Shown here piece after piece: positions 37,312-48,358 of a DNA stretch of 64,000 nucleotides; within the stretch, counting starts at the first letter, position 1, and every line of letters begins with the position of its first letter. The notes beneath the pieces were generated by a model that did not search any database, was not told where the DNA came from, and was given only the letters and a program-made list of their open reading frames with translations. Source of the stretch: Owenia fusiformis (Eukaryota > Annelida > Polychaeta > Sabellida > Oweniidae); the NCBI GenBank assembly GCA_903813345.2, contig CAIIXF020000007.1, positions 31,359,564 to 31,423,563 of the forward strand. The letters run 5' to 3'. A program made the position numbers and the translations under genes.

Positions 37312-38186
37312 CACTGGTGATCCACTCGATTACGCTGGTTACCGAAACGGTTTATTTTGGTAACAAAATGTCGGAACATCGAAGGTACGATTTCTCTTTT
37401 TTCCTTATTTCACACATTGTAGGCAGAATTCCCACGACATTTTTATCACAAATGTGTATCAGTATCATATGTTTAAGAAAATGTACATATTTGCGATCGC
37501 GAACAAATAGATCAGAAGACAACGGAATCGTCCTCACTTAAGTTACATAAACGGTATTTCAAAAAACAGTTAAGATCTTACCCTTTGCATTCGTTTGACT
37601 TTACTTCTTAAAAGAGAGCTTCGTCTTCACTCTTTCAAACTAAAATAAACCTGCGAACTTACCGCACCAATCAGTGTTCGTCGGCCAAATTTGACCGACG
37701 TTCTTTATATGGCCATTCCTTCTGACGTCATCGTTGAGCCCGGAATTGACCAATGACATGTGAATAGTTAATTAGAACGCATTTGGCGTATGTTTATTTA
37801 TGTGTGATTTATTACCCAAACTGTCACCGGTACCCGTCGTGGGGGCGGGGCTACTTAACTGCAATATGGTCTCTACTAGGCAGAGTGTAGTTTAACTAGA
37901 CTCTGCACGCAGGGTATTAAGATCTGCACTTTTAACCCAAACCGTTTATGTAACTTAAGTCTTGACGATTGACAATTCACGTTTGTGTTGTCTTCTGAGC
38001 TATTTTTTTGCAAACATATAAATTTTCTAAAACATATGATACTGATATACATTTGTGAGAAAAAACGTCATGGGGACTCTGCCTACAATGCGTGAAATAA
38101 GGAAAAATCGTACCTTCGACGTTCCGACATTTTGTTACCAAAACGAACTGTTTCGGTAACCAGCGTAATCGAGCGGATCACCAGTG
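37312..38186. mobile_element. 875-bp element with ~240-bp TIRs, CACTGGTGATCC ends, carrying a nested element
   Basis: The arms 37312 to about 37560 and about 37940 to 38186 are inverted with a few differences (CACTGGTGATCC ... GGATCACCAGTG; GCTGGTTACCGAAAC near the ends). The flanks are ATTGTG on both sides (37306-37311, 38187-38192). The middle is occupied by a separate 338-bp insertion (37579-37916), so the original element was about 530 bp and almost fully palindromic. The frames 37209-37541 and 37352-37537 lie in the left arm and are not genes. Confidence 0.88.
37579..37916. mobile_element. 338-bp MULE-like element, 9-bp TSD TTAAGATCT, nested
   Basis: This starts TACCCTTTGCATTCG and ends CTGCACGCAGGGTA, with short inverted TACCCT ends. 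It is flanked by the perfect 9-mer TTAAGATCT (37570-37578, 37917-37925). A 9-bp duplication is characteristic of Mutator-like elements. The interior includes a CpG-bearing stretch (TTCGTCGGCC, TGACGTCATCG, GGGGGCGGGGC) and no ORF. A 71-bp internally deleted sister is at 39905-39975. Confidence 0.85.
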
Positions 38187-39464
38187 ATTGTGGGCATGTT
38201 GCTTTCAATTTCTAATATTTACAACTAGTTTCCATGCCAACCCATAACAAGATTTTATATTCAGTAAGGTCAATATTCGATAACCTGGGTAATATGTGGT
38301 TTGACTATCAATTGGCAATTATCATTTATACCATTCAGATTTTGCATTACTGTGGTATCTCTTTCAACCAATATACAGAAAAAACCTGTCTAATCCGAGC
38401 ACTACTGGGATTGGCCAAAATTGATTGAATTTGCAGGTTCACATTTCAAGGTTTTTAAAACATAAATCTATTGCATCTTAAATGAATTGAACAGAAAAGA
38501 CATTCATATCAAGAGGTGATCAGATTAGAGAACTGTTTAGATATAACATTTTTACCATAGACTCTTACCCTTTAATTTTATTTCTCCCATGATCTTTCTA
38601 TAAAATACTTGTGATAATTAATTATCTTCATACTTTGATTCATTCCTTGTTGATTTCTGTCATATTTACCTTATTTCATAGTTGAAACATGGCTATCATA
38701 GAGTGATATTTATTGATGGGATTTCCTAGATGTTTCTTATCTCGTGGATACAGATTGATGGTTAATTTCTTGTGTTTAGTACTTATTAAAAGGATTTAGT
38801 ACCACTCCATGGAGAATGATTTTGAATACCTTGATGATAGAAATTATTTTCTACCTCAGCATATATGATGATTTGCTGTTTTAGAATGTAATCATTAGAC
38901 TTGGATGAAAAAGATCATTTATGATTATTATGTTTAGAAAATGGGATTATGATATGTTCGTCTATTCAGTTTGATTCTAAACAAATATCTCCTTTATTTG
39001 CAATAAGGGAATTTTGAGGAAAATATGCTTAAACTATGATTCTTGTGACATTTTGTTGAATCGCCATATACATGCATTTGAAAATGACAAGCTCTATATG
39101 TGATGCCATTGCCATTTAACATAACATATTTGGTCAGATATGGAGACACAGGTCAAATATTTTTGTTTTTAACACAGGTTTTTGCTTATCCTTATAACAT
39201 AGGAAAAAAGAAGAAACTCCAAAATCCATGTACATATGTTAATTCTCAAAGTATAGAACAGGGATGTGTCTGATTTTATATTTAGTTCTCACTTATCAGC
39301 TATCAATCTTGTCAAGTATGGTAGTATCATTTGTAGTACTACTTCACTCCCTACTCTACAATTCATTTTTCATCCATTTGGCATTTGAATTTCTCCTTGA
39401 AGGCTTGATAACACTCTTCTATCTTATTTTCTCTTTGACATTGTATTGACATTGCCCATATTTT
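38187..39464. other. Intergenic or intronic, no gene recognised
   Basis: AT-rich sequence without recognisable exons, terminal repeats or tandem structure. Confidence 0.45.
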
Positions 39465-39730
39465 TTGGCTCACATAGCAAGTATATGGTATTGTCCAGAT
39501 GTCCAAGTCTTTAGTCCATCCATCTGTTCATACATCCATTCATCCATCTATCGATTGGTCTGTCTATGTTTGTTGTTCAAATAAAACCGCTATTCTGATT
39601 GCATTGAACACATATTCATCCTTTCAATTTTCCAGAACTTGGCTATTTTAGCAAGATACATTCTGTGAAAATTTAATATCTCTGGGAGTTCTGGTTAGGT
39701 CTTTTATCAACATCTTAAAACCATTAGCAA
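39465..39730 (-). repeat. Dispersed repeat with CCATCCAT tail, copy 2
   Basis: This is in reverse orientation to 13790-14290. It begins TTTTTTGGCTCACATAGCAAG, has CCATCCATCTGTTCAT and CATCCATTCATCCATC runs, and then AAATAAAACCGCTATTCTGA, the complement of the GAATAGCAGTTTTAATTT block. Diverged, with no ORF. Confidence 0.6.
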
Positions 39731-39904
39731 TAATCAGTTCTTTAACAAAGTCTAAATTGATATATAAGTCAAAATAGTTCTGTTTACAGTGCGCATTTAT
39801 TTTAATGCAATGCAATTAGATATTTTATACTTATCCTTGGTGGCCCAAGGCTCTTTATCACCTCTATTCATAGATACAGCTGCAAATACCAGATGTACGT
39901 TAAT

Positions 39905-39975
39905 TACCCTTTGCATTCGTTTGACTTCACTTCTTAAAAGAGAGCTTCGTTTAACTAGACTCTGCACGCAGGGTA
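39905..39975. mobile_element. 71-bp MULE-like micro-element with 9-bp TSD
   Basis: This starts TACCCTTTGCATTCGTTTGA and ends TCTGCACGCAGGGTA, the exact ends of the 338-bp element at 37579-37916, joined at AGAGCTTCG|TTTAACTAG so that about 265 bp of interior is missing. The flanks TACGTTAAT (39896-39904) and TACGATAAT (39976-39984) match at 8 of 9 bases, so it apparently transposed in this tiny form. Confidence 0.85.
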
Positions 39976-39984
39976 TACGATAAT

Positions 39985-41085
39985 TATACTGTCAAACTAA
40001 TTCTACTCTAACCTTAAAAATCCAATCTATGAGTAGACATTTTGATCTTATAATTCATTTGGATAAAGAACTTCAAGGCAAGTAGACATGACATGGATTA
40101 TCAGACATGTTATCCGTCTTTCATTTGTTTGCCAAATTCTCACAAACTACATTTGCAAGGAAACGTGCTTTAACATACATTTTTAGACTCAGCTGTGCCC
40201 AAGAATTCATAAGAAATCATCAGAATTGTTTGTATTATAAATATCGATCATTTATTCAATTATTTCATTTACCTAATGCTCCAAGTCTGAATGACGTACA
40301 TAAACTGTATCTAATTTCCTTATGTTATTTTCATCTTTAAAACATGATCACGGTAACACTAATTGGTTTCTCATACGCAAATTGACAGGTTTTCCTTATA
40401 AAATACTAAATGGTTGCATGAAACTATTTACGATAAGCATCTGCATTGAGGAAGAGATTGAAGAGAAGACCAATCGCAGATGTTCTCTTCAGGGTTACAT
40501 ATTAATCTTAACCCCCAAATCAGAGAGCAGTGAATTAAATCAGTATTAAGTCAATTTTTCTATTGGTTAGATTGGTTAGATTGATCAGTTACAGTTTAGT
40601 AGGAAGATGCCATTGGTATTGTACACAAACACACCTACCCTTGAAACATCAATGTTTATATATTTTTTCATAACTATTTATCTGTTTTTTTTAAAAGATT
40701 TATGTAAAGTAGATGATGGTTATATTGTATTTTTGTACCAGATTATGAGCATCATCAACATGCCTGCCAATATTTTCTTAAGGGAGTTCTACTCTGTTCC
40801 TCAATTTTAAACATTGGCATCTATAATATTTTCCTCTTTGGTACGTGTTTTCACCAAACACAGAACTCAGTTATAAAAATATTTACCCGATTACACCAAA
40901 TGTTCAATATCAGTAACTACAATGTTTTCCCTATTAATGGTTATTCATAATAGACCTTAAAAAGTAGTTATTCATCTGTTGCTAGAATCCTGAATCTGGT
41001 CAGTGATAGCTCACAATTAAAGAGAATTAAACACACTATTTGGACTGAGTAAGAAAATTATGAAATAATGAGATTACACTAAGAG
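39985..41085. other. Intergenic or intronic, no gene recognised
   Basis: Frames of up to 77 codons (40107-40340, 40322-40549) overlap each other and show no motif. The interval ends at AAGAG (41081-41085), the target duplication of the next element. Confidence 0.45.
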
Positions 41086-41671
41086 CACTGGTCAGTATCA
41101 AGCTAAAGTAACGGCCGTCACTTTCGCATCAAACATAGTGGATGGGAAGTGTCGATTTTGATATTTTTAGTTTTCATTGAATTAAACTACTTTGTTTATA
41201 GTTGATGTAATGCTTTGATATTTGAACCAAATCAGACTCATATGACATGGGAACTATGGAATATGATATGGGCACCACAGATCAAGGATCTTCCACCGCT
41301 TAAGGGAAAGTAACTGGAAATGTAATGTTATTTTTCAAGACACGGGTAATGACACATCTTAGCTCTCCATTATAAACTCTCATAACGTACCGCACTGCAT
41401 GTCAGGTATCCTATCATTTGTAAAACCAAAATTCCAGTTACCTTCCCTTAGGCGGAGGAAGATATCTTTGAGCTGTGGCGCCTACGCATGGTATACCCCA
41501 GAGTTTCCATGTCATATAAGTCAGGTTAAGTTCAAATATCATTTTTAATGTAGTTTAATACATACAGTAGTTTAATTCGATGAAAACTAAAAACATCGAA
41601 ATCAACAATTCCTGTCCGCCATCTTTGATGTGAAGGTGACGGCCGTTACCTTCGCTTGATACTGACCATTG
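41086..41671. mobile_element. 586-bp foldback-type element, CACTGGTCAG/CTGACCATTG ends, TSD AAGAG
   Basis: The arms of about 250 bp are inverted with moderate divergence. Shared words are GGTCAGTATCAAGC, GTAACGGCCGTCAC/GTGACGGCCGTTAC, CCACAGATCAAGGAT/ATCTTTGAGCTGTGG and AAGTAACTGGAA/TTCCAGTTACCTT. The 5-mer AAGAG lies on both sides (41081-41085, 41672-41676). No ORF. It belongs with the other CAC-ended, 5-bp-duplication elements in this window. Confidence 0.85.
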
Positions 41672-42586
41672 AAGAGATAAATGATATAATTGATTTTTTT
41701 GCTCCTACAAAAATCAACATTGTCATTGGTTTCACAATTTATTTATAATGCTTTATTTTATAGTTTTAAAAGACTTTTGTATAATGCTTCATATTTGTGT
41801 TATTTTATCGTAATGACCATAATAACTGCCATCTTGATTCACAAGATTTCAGTTGTTCCGTCTCTAGACCCAGTTGAAAGCGATGATGCATAACTGCACC
41901 ATCAAATCATTCTGTTACTTTATCCCAGAGCTTGAGCATCCAATATATAACTACCATGTACAACACCATTTATCATTAGAATACATAGCATATACTCACA
42001 CTGACTATAGATTATATGCAGGATTTCTTATGTGCTAAATTACTGCCAAAGTTCTTTGACTTGGCATTGATATAATTGGCTTTGGATTATCTCTTTCATC
42101 ATGTCTAATAAGCTGATAAATTATTTGCCCATTGGGCATTGTATCTATAGCTCATTTTCAATATTATTGTGCTAAGATGTCATTTCTTAGGTGAATCCCT
42201 ACACAATTGGCTGTATTGCATTTGTTTCACTTAGCTTCTTAAAAGATAGCTTCATCTTCATTTTCCAGTTTAAGACAAACCTCTGAAGTTGCCGTGCCAA
42301 CTAGAGCTTGATCAGTTGTAGCATACCTGCTGCGTTGATAAGTATATTGCAAAAAAGTATGTAAGGGATATTTTCAAGCAACAGGTTTCACAAGCAACTG
42401 GCAACAGGTACTATCTATGATTGTTTTTCCAAATCACCTGTTGTTTTGATGATTTTTCTTACTGTTAAACGTTATATTGATAATTTTGCTCGTTTTCAGA
42501 AATTATTATGAAATCCATAAATACATTGCAAGGATGAATAGTGGGTTCAACTATAAGATCAATAAAAGAGCAGGAGATAATTATTT
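41672..42586. other. Intergenic, with a weak relic of the MULE-like family
   Basis: About 42216-42302 (GCATTTGTTTCACTTAGCTTCTTAAAAGATAGC...) resembles the left half of the 338-bp MULE-like element, without preserved ends. Nothing else is recognised. Confidence 0.45.
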
Positions 42587-42870
42587 GATTGCCAGTCAGC
42601 GTCAAAATCTTGAATGTTGTCATGCGATTGTATTGCGATTGGTAAAGGGGTTATTGGACATATCAGGGCAATGACTTCCCAAGACAACACACATCCTAAA
42701 TGATTCTGATTTGAATTGTATGATAAAGTAATGGTTTGATTGCCAGTCGGGTCAAAATCTTGAATGTTGTCATGCGATGTCATTGGAGATTTATTGGACA
42801 TATCAGGGCATTGACTTCACAAAACAACCTGCATCCAAAATAAATCTGATTTTAATTGTGAAATGATGTT
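42587..42870 (+). repeat. Tandem duplication, ~145-bp unit, two copies
   Basis: GATTGCCAGTC(A)G..GTCAAAATCTTGAATG...TTGGACATATCAGGGCA occurs twice in a row (from about 42588 and about 42738), and both copies end in an AATCTGATTTTAATTG-type block. The second copy has small deletions. The open frame 42559-42801 on the minus strand follows this duplication and is not a gene. Confidence 0.75.
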
Positions 42871-45385
42871 ATGGCTTTAGTAATGAGTGCAAAAAGAATA
42901 AAAGAAATAATAACATATTTTGGTATCCTAAATCATAAAGTAATGCTGGAAAAAATGATATGATTAAAGTAAAGTGTAAGAATAATGCCCTTAAATGAAT
43001 GTAGCCAGAAAAACATTTAAACAAAGGGTTCCATTGATTTCAATTGACAGTCTATTACTTTCAACCAGAATAAACAGAAATAAGGCATTAACATGCAAAA
43101 TGTCACTACCTGCCATTTATTACAGACACTGAACACCAAATACTAAACACCAATCATGGCACACCAACCAACACCACCAAAAGGTTGGAGACTAAAGCAA
43201 TATGTCAGCACTTGTAGATACTTGAAAGTGCCAATATAGTAAACGCTGTGTGTTGTGTCATCATGATCATTTGTTGAACTATTTAGGAACCATCCTCCTA
43301 AGCAGGTGTCCAGAATCCGTACCTCCTTCTTCCCCCTGCTATAACCAATTTGGAAGCACCTGATTTAACTGAATCGCATGATCTAATTATGCCCAATGAC
43401 TTACACATGATTTCTGTCGCCGTGTTGCGACAGCCAATCAGATTGCGAGTTCTTAATCGGGGAAATGGTAACTGCTTATCGCAGGGGGTAAAAAGAAAGA
43501 ATATATTCTGGATTTTGAAGCCCTGTGATCGGAGGATGTTTAGGAACTCAATCTACAGCTCTTTCTTCTGTTATAGTTACATATGCCTTGTTTAACATCT
43601 TGTTTAAAGTGCATGTTTTACAGTATTTCAACTGATTGCATGTAATTTCAATCAGTGTCATGTTAAAGTTGTATTATTATTTTGAATTGCGTTCTCTCAC
43701 TTAAATATAAACATTAAAACCTCATTAAGATAATGTTACTAACTAATTGATACTCTGTATGGAAGATTGCATGCACACTCCTATTGAAATTAATTGGATT
43801 TAATTGGGAAAAGATGTATTTTTAGTCTTTTTCTGTTTTCTAAACCATCTCAGATTCATCAGATTCAGTTTAAAGCACAAGATATGATTGTCTCTACCTT
43901 GAGTACTTATGAACAGCTTCTTATTGTACTTTAACTGTTTATCAAATCATCTACCACAATCCTATTCTGAATCCTGAATATATTGGGTTACTGGATTTCA
44001 ATTTGGTGAATTACATAATACACTTTACAAAGATATTCCGAAATTGGCATTTTGGGAAGAATATTGTCAGAGAAATTAGATACCAAATCTAATACCCAGT
44101 TAAAATAAATTGTTAGAAATAGATATTGAGCATTGTCAAATCCGTGCTTCGATTTTCTAATTTACTTTGGTAAGAGGCAGAAGATGTAAAGTACGATTGC
44201 TTTACGAGGCAATATTCAATTATAGTTTGGGACAGATCTGACAAATAATAGGAAATATTTCATAAGCACATACCATGGATATAATTAGGAAAGTATGGAT
44301 CAAATAAATGAATTATATCAGCGTAGATTGCTTTCTTCCCATCCGATTCTACAATTAATTCTCTTTGGGTCAAACAATTACTCGGCAAATCACTTGACTA
44401 GCACGATCACATCCGATTTCTTGATAAGTTCCAATGTTTACACTGTGGTTCTGCAGTTCAATATATACTTTCCAAATCTGTCAAATTAAAAATGAATGAA
44501 CAAACTCATTTCTTTTTACGATTTTCTTCAAAATCATAAACATGCAGTGCACAATCTATATTCACCTTATTATGACATCACAAAATGTAATAATATCCAT
44601 GTCTGCATTTTTGATTAAACAGATTGGTGTCTTGGTTACAAAGTGAAGAACTCAAATCGCTTTACGTTTTGAGATGATGTTAGGTAATACATTATTAATT
44701 TAGAATTTCAACATTGCAGATTGTGTACTTCTTGCTTATTTACTATCATGCAGAAAATTGTGCTTGAATTGAGAAAACAAAGTATAGAAATAAGAGGTAA
44801 GATGTCACATTGTTAAGAATGTTACTAATTATTGAAAACAGAGGTAAGAACACATTGGAAGATGTAACTATTTATTGAAATAAAAGGTAAGGCCTCCCAG
44901 TAAAGAACAATGTCACCATCTTTCATGCAACGATTTATTGAAGTAATATAGGATATATGTGACACTGATATATCTATTGCAATGGAATAAACTCTGAATT
45001 AGATAGATTGTACAGCTCAAAATATAATTATTATTTCTTGTTTTGTAAAACATGTGGTTTTCCCATATAATCTGCTTTTGAGTTATCTTATATGTAACTT
45101 TTATTGAAAGTGTATGTGTAATGGAGTTTTTTTTGTCTCATCCTAATATATCACCTTATAGAGATTTTGATTCCATCTTGAGGATTTAAACATTAGATTT
45201 TATTTTACTAGTTCGCTTTAGTTCTGCATCCATCTGCCTTGTTATTTTTGCAGTAAATGTGAATTCTGGATTTTGCCCCGAGACACTCATTTTATAAACA
45301 TTTCTACAATAACAGGTATGAAAACAATGCCAGATTAAGGTAGCATAATGGGGAAAATTGATTAACCAAAACAAATCCCTATAAT
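42871..45385. other. Intergenic or intronic, no gene recognised
   Basis: Includes a minus-strand copy of the 'AGTCTCCAAC' repeat at about 43115-43205 and loose repeats of GAGGTAAGA(N) between 44790 and 44900. No exon is recognised. The interval ends directly at repeat A1 of the Ngaro-like element. Confidence 0.45.
43115..43205 (-). repeat. Dispersed repeat 'AGTCTCCAAC', copy 3
   Basis: On the minus strand it reads TAGTCTCCAACCTTTTGGTG, then GTTGGTTGGTGTGCC, GGTGTTCAGTGTCTGTAAT. It contains two extra GGTGTTT(A)G words, so it is longer than copies 1, 2 and 4. Confidence 0.55.
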
Positions 45386-45604
45386 TATGTGTTTACTTTG
45401 TAAACATTGTTTATAAATAAATGTTAGTAAGGCCAGCCATAGCTTCGGCTCCGCCCACACTGTCACTCTGTAATTGTCAATCACTGAACAGTCGTTCCGC
45501 AACGTTCCAAACAATTGAACATCCATTCTATCTTAAGATATCATTCATTCAGTTTTTCGAAGTAGCGAACGACACAACGAGATTCAAACATTTTTCAAAG
45601 TTGA
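45386..45604 (+). repeat. Split direct repeat A1 of the Ngaro-like element
   Basis: This begins with the 17-bp inverted repeat TGTTTACTTTGTAAACA (45390-45406), followed by TTTATAAATA and a GC-richer CTTCGGCTCCGCCCAC block that could be promoter or leader sequence. A2 (50259-50477) is the same apart from one visible base (CAATCACTG against CAATCGCTG). Confidence 0.9.
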
Positions 45605-45628
45605 TTATTCATCACAAACACAAATATC

Positions 45629-46735
45629 ATGCCACCTAAAAAACGACGTATTTCCTATCCTTCATCAGAACATATGAAGGAAGAATTGTCAGACATAGGG
45701 ATAAAGATTAAGAAAAAGATTTCGCTCACAGCGTTGAGAAACTTGTATATGGACAATGTTATGAATGATGACGCTAACGACGGGATTATACCATCCGAGG
45801 AGCAGGATGAAATCGAAATCGGCCCTATCGTACCTCCCGTACCAGTAATGTCTGAAGAAAGAAGAATTATCAAGGATCTTGAAAATAAGGTCGAAAATCT
45901 TACTGACGTCGTGAGTTCCCTTGTTAACCAACAGAACATACCGTTCGCTGCTGGCTCAGCTGAGCAAATAGAGAATTCGGCGGCGATAGAGCCCAGACCA
46001 CGAGATGGATCATCATCAGCAGGCCTCGGTTCCAAAGGTATTCACCCGAATTCTTTACCTATTGTAGACATTATTTCACCCGGGGTAAGAAAGGCGATAC
46101 AATCCGGGAAATATGTCAACTTAGCATGTTTGCTAGTGCCGTATTACGAACTTTCGAAAACACCAGCATTAGATACGGATGATGACGGAAAACTCTGTCT
46201 GAAGCCCATCAACATGGACAATGACCCAAAGCTTAAAGTCTCTCTTAACATCGCCGAATTTATCACAGCGTTTGACAAGTATAAAAGGGTGATGTGTGAA
46301 AAATTCCCAGGAAGACGCGATGAGCTTGATAGATACCAGCATGGTATTTTAGAACTTTATAACTCCTACCCTGGCCCAAAATTCTACGAGTACCATAAGC
46401 GTTTCAGTTCCCAGGCATGCGCTGCCTGGATAAATCTGCAAATAAAGGTCGATTGGGGCTGCAGAAATTCGGACTTATGGCAACTTGTACTGAATAGTAA
46501 GATCGGCGACAACGTCAAGACACATGTTAGCTCTTCGTCAACAGGAAGCAACATGCTCAACCGCTCAAAGGATATGAGAGGCCGCTCTATACAACGCAAA
46601 GATGGCAGGGAGATTTGTAATAATTTCAATAGTTCCCGTGGTTGCACATATGCAGATTGCAATAGAGCACACGTTACAAAACAAACGTCTGAAACCGCTG
46701 ATGTCAATTCCGTAACTAAAAGTGGAAATAACTGA
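45629..46735 (+). CDS. Gag-like protein of the Ngaro-like element, CCCH zinc knuckle
   Basis: 368 codons. The N-terminus is basic (PPKKRR), and residues about 75-105 look like a coiled coil. The middle (about 145-300) is the conserved unknown region typical of DIRS/Ngaro ORF1. Near the end, C330-x8-C339-x4-C344-x3-H348 forms a CCCH-type zinc motif (ICNNFN...GCTYADCNRAH) that probably binds the element's RNA. The likely role is RNA packaging. The ATG follows repeat A1 by 24 bases. The stop at 46733-46735 is 15 bases before the next ATG, in a different frame, so downstream translation must use reinitiation, splicing or frameshifting. Confidence 0.85.
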   Translation: MPPKKRRISYPSSEHMKEELSDIGIKIKKKISLTALRNLYMDNVMNDDANDGIIPSEEQDEIEIGPIVPPVPVMSEERRIIKDLENKVENLTDVVSSLVNQQNIPFAAGSAEQIENSAAIEPRPRDGSSSAGLGSKGIHPNSLPIVDIISPGVRKAIQSGKYVNLACLLVPYYELSKTPALDTDDDGKLCLKPINMDNDPKLKVSLNIAEFITAFDKYKRVMCEKFPGRRDELDRYQHGILELYNSYPGPKFYEYHKRFSSQACAAWINLQIKVDWGCRNSDLWQLVLNSKIGDNVKTHVSSSSTGSNMLNRSKDMRGRSIQRKDGREICNNFNSSRGCTYADCNRAHVTKQTSETADVNSVTKSGNN

Positions 46736-46750
46736 CTAGAACCTAATCTC

Positions 46751-48358
46751 ATGGTAGCGTCCACTCCTGTAAACGTCAAAAAATTAGCATCCGAGTTAAA
46801 AATGCACCCAGACGAAAACTTCGTGCAATATCTTTGTACTGGACTTACAAACGGATTTGACACCATGGTTAGCGAAATTCAATTGCCGACACTCGAATGC
46901 CGTAACCTTCTTTCGGCTAGGAAACAACCGGAGGCAACTACGGAGTTATTAAAGAAGGAACTAGAAAAAGGATATGTTCTCGGCCCTTTCAAAACACCTC
47001 CCTTTAAAACGTTTAGGGTAAGTCCAGTCGGCATAGCAGTTGGAAAATATTCTAACAAAAAACGGCTTATTGTTGACCTGTCGTCACCCCACGATGATTC
47101 CGATTCTGAAAGTATAAACGATCTCATAGACAAAAACGCATGTTCTCTAAGCTATGTTACCATAGATGATGCGATTAGGGGGATTATTAAAAGAGGCCGT
47201 AAATCAATGATGTGTAAATTCGACATCCAGGATGCTTTTAAAATCATCCCTATTGATCCAAGGCAATGGCATCTTTTCTGTGTAAAATGGATGGGAAACT
47301 ACTACGTGTGTCCACGGCTGTGTTTCGGATGCAGATCATCGCCAAAAATCTTTGACAATATATCTCAGGCAGTATGTTGGATCGCGGAGCACAAATATAA
47401 CGTCGATTTTGTAATACACCTCTTGGACGATTTTCTAACAATCGACGGTGATCCCGATACCGGTCTTAGAACCATGGCCATTATGACACAGATTTTTAAC
47501 GTACTTAAAATCCCCCTTGCCGCCCACAAATGCCTGGGACCTACAACATGCATCGAATACTTGGGAATCATTCTAGATTCGGATAAAATGGAAGCGCGGC
47601 TACCAGAGGATAAGATACAGCGCATCGTTATTTTTATGAAGGATATCATTGATAAAAGACGCTGTACTAAAAAGGAGCTGCTACAGCTACTCGGACATTT
47701 GAACTTTGCTTCAAGAGTTATCAAACCGGGACGTTCTTTTGTCTCTTATCTTATCAAGCTATCCACGACAGTCAAAGAAATGTTCTCATTGGTTTCACTC
47801 GATAGGCATTGCATTGAAGATCTAACAATGTGGAAATATTTCCTATTACAATGGAACGGTGTTAATATGTTCTATGATCACTTTTCCTCCTTGTCATCGG
47901 ATATAAGCCTTCACACCGACGCGTCATCTACGCTTGGCTTCGGTGGTATCTACCAGAATCAGTATTTTTACTCAATGTGGCCTAGATTACCCGACGTCGA
48001 GCGTGGCGACCTGTCGATGGCTTTTCTAGAGTTATATCCCGTGGTAGTTGCGGCTATACTATGGTCACATCTATGGGTTCAGAAACATGTAATTTTCGTT
48101 TGTGACAACGAAGCAACAGTTGCTATTATTAACAAAGGTAGATCGAAATCTCTGCCTATCATGAAACTTATGAGAAACCTGACGTGGTTAGCTTGTAAGC
48201 ATAACTATTATTTTCACGCAAAACACATACCAGGAAAATACAACATTTTAGCCGATGCTCTTTCTCGATTGCAGGTAACTCGCTTCAGAGAATTGGCACC
48301 ATGGACCGAACGAGACCCCCTCCCCTGCCCGGATCCCTTGGCAGTGCTGTGGGCGTAA
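46751..48358 (+). CDS. Reverse transcriptase-RNase H of the Ngaro-like element
   Basis: 535 codons. RT motifs in order: KKRLIVDLS (103-111), CKFDIQDAF with Asp158, CPRLCFGCRSSPKIF (187-201), and the catalytic box HLLDDFL (Asp226, Asp227; LLDD in place of YxDD). LGHLNFASR, typical of DIRS-order RTs, follows at 314-322. RNase H comes next: HTDASSTLGFGG (Asp390), FLELYPVV (Glu427), CDNEATV (Asp452) and HIPGKYNILADALSR (Asp502). All catalytic residues are present. It would copy element RNA into DNA. There is no protease or DDE integrase. The last 58 bases overlap the recombinase ORF in another frame, a common arrangement in this group. Confidence 0.94.
   Translation: MVASTPVNVKKLASELKMHPDENFVQYLCTGLTNGFDTMVSEIQLPTLECRNLLSARKQPEATTELLKKELEKGYVLGPFKTPPFKTFRVSPVGIAVGKYSNKKRLIVDLSSPHDDSDSESINDLIDKNACSLSYVTIDDAIRGIIKRGRKSMMCKFDIQDAFKIIPIDPRQWHLFCVKWMGNYYVCPRLCFGCRSSPKIFDNISQAVCWIAEHKYNVDFVIHLLDDFLTIDGDPDTGLRTMAIMTQIFNVLKIPLAAHKCLGPTTCIEYLGIILDSDKMEARLPEDKIQRIVIFMKDIIDKRRCTKKELLQLLGHLNFASRVIKPGRSFVSYLIKLSTTVKEMFSLVSLDRHCIEDLTMWKYFLLQWNGVNMFYDHFSSLSSDISLHTDASSTLGFGGIYQNQYFYSMWPRLPDVERGDLSMAFLELYPVVVAAILWSHLWVQKHVIFVCDNEATVAIINKGRSKSLPIMKLMRNLTWLACKHNYYFHAKHIPGKYNILADALSRLQVTRFRELAPWTERDPLPCPDPLAVLWA

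Noticed and set aside
45655-46035. Minus-strand ORF of 126 codons opposite the gag-like gene
   Set aside because: Shadow of the plus-strand gag-like coding frame; no motif of its own.
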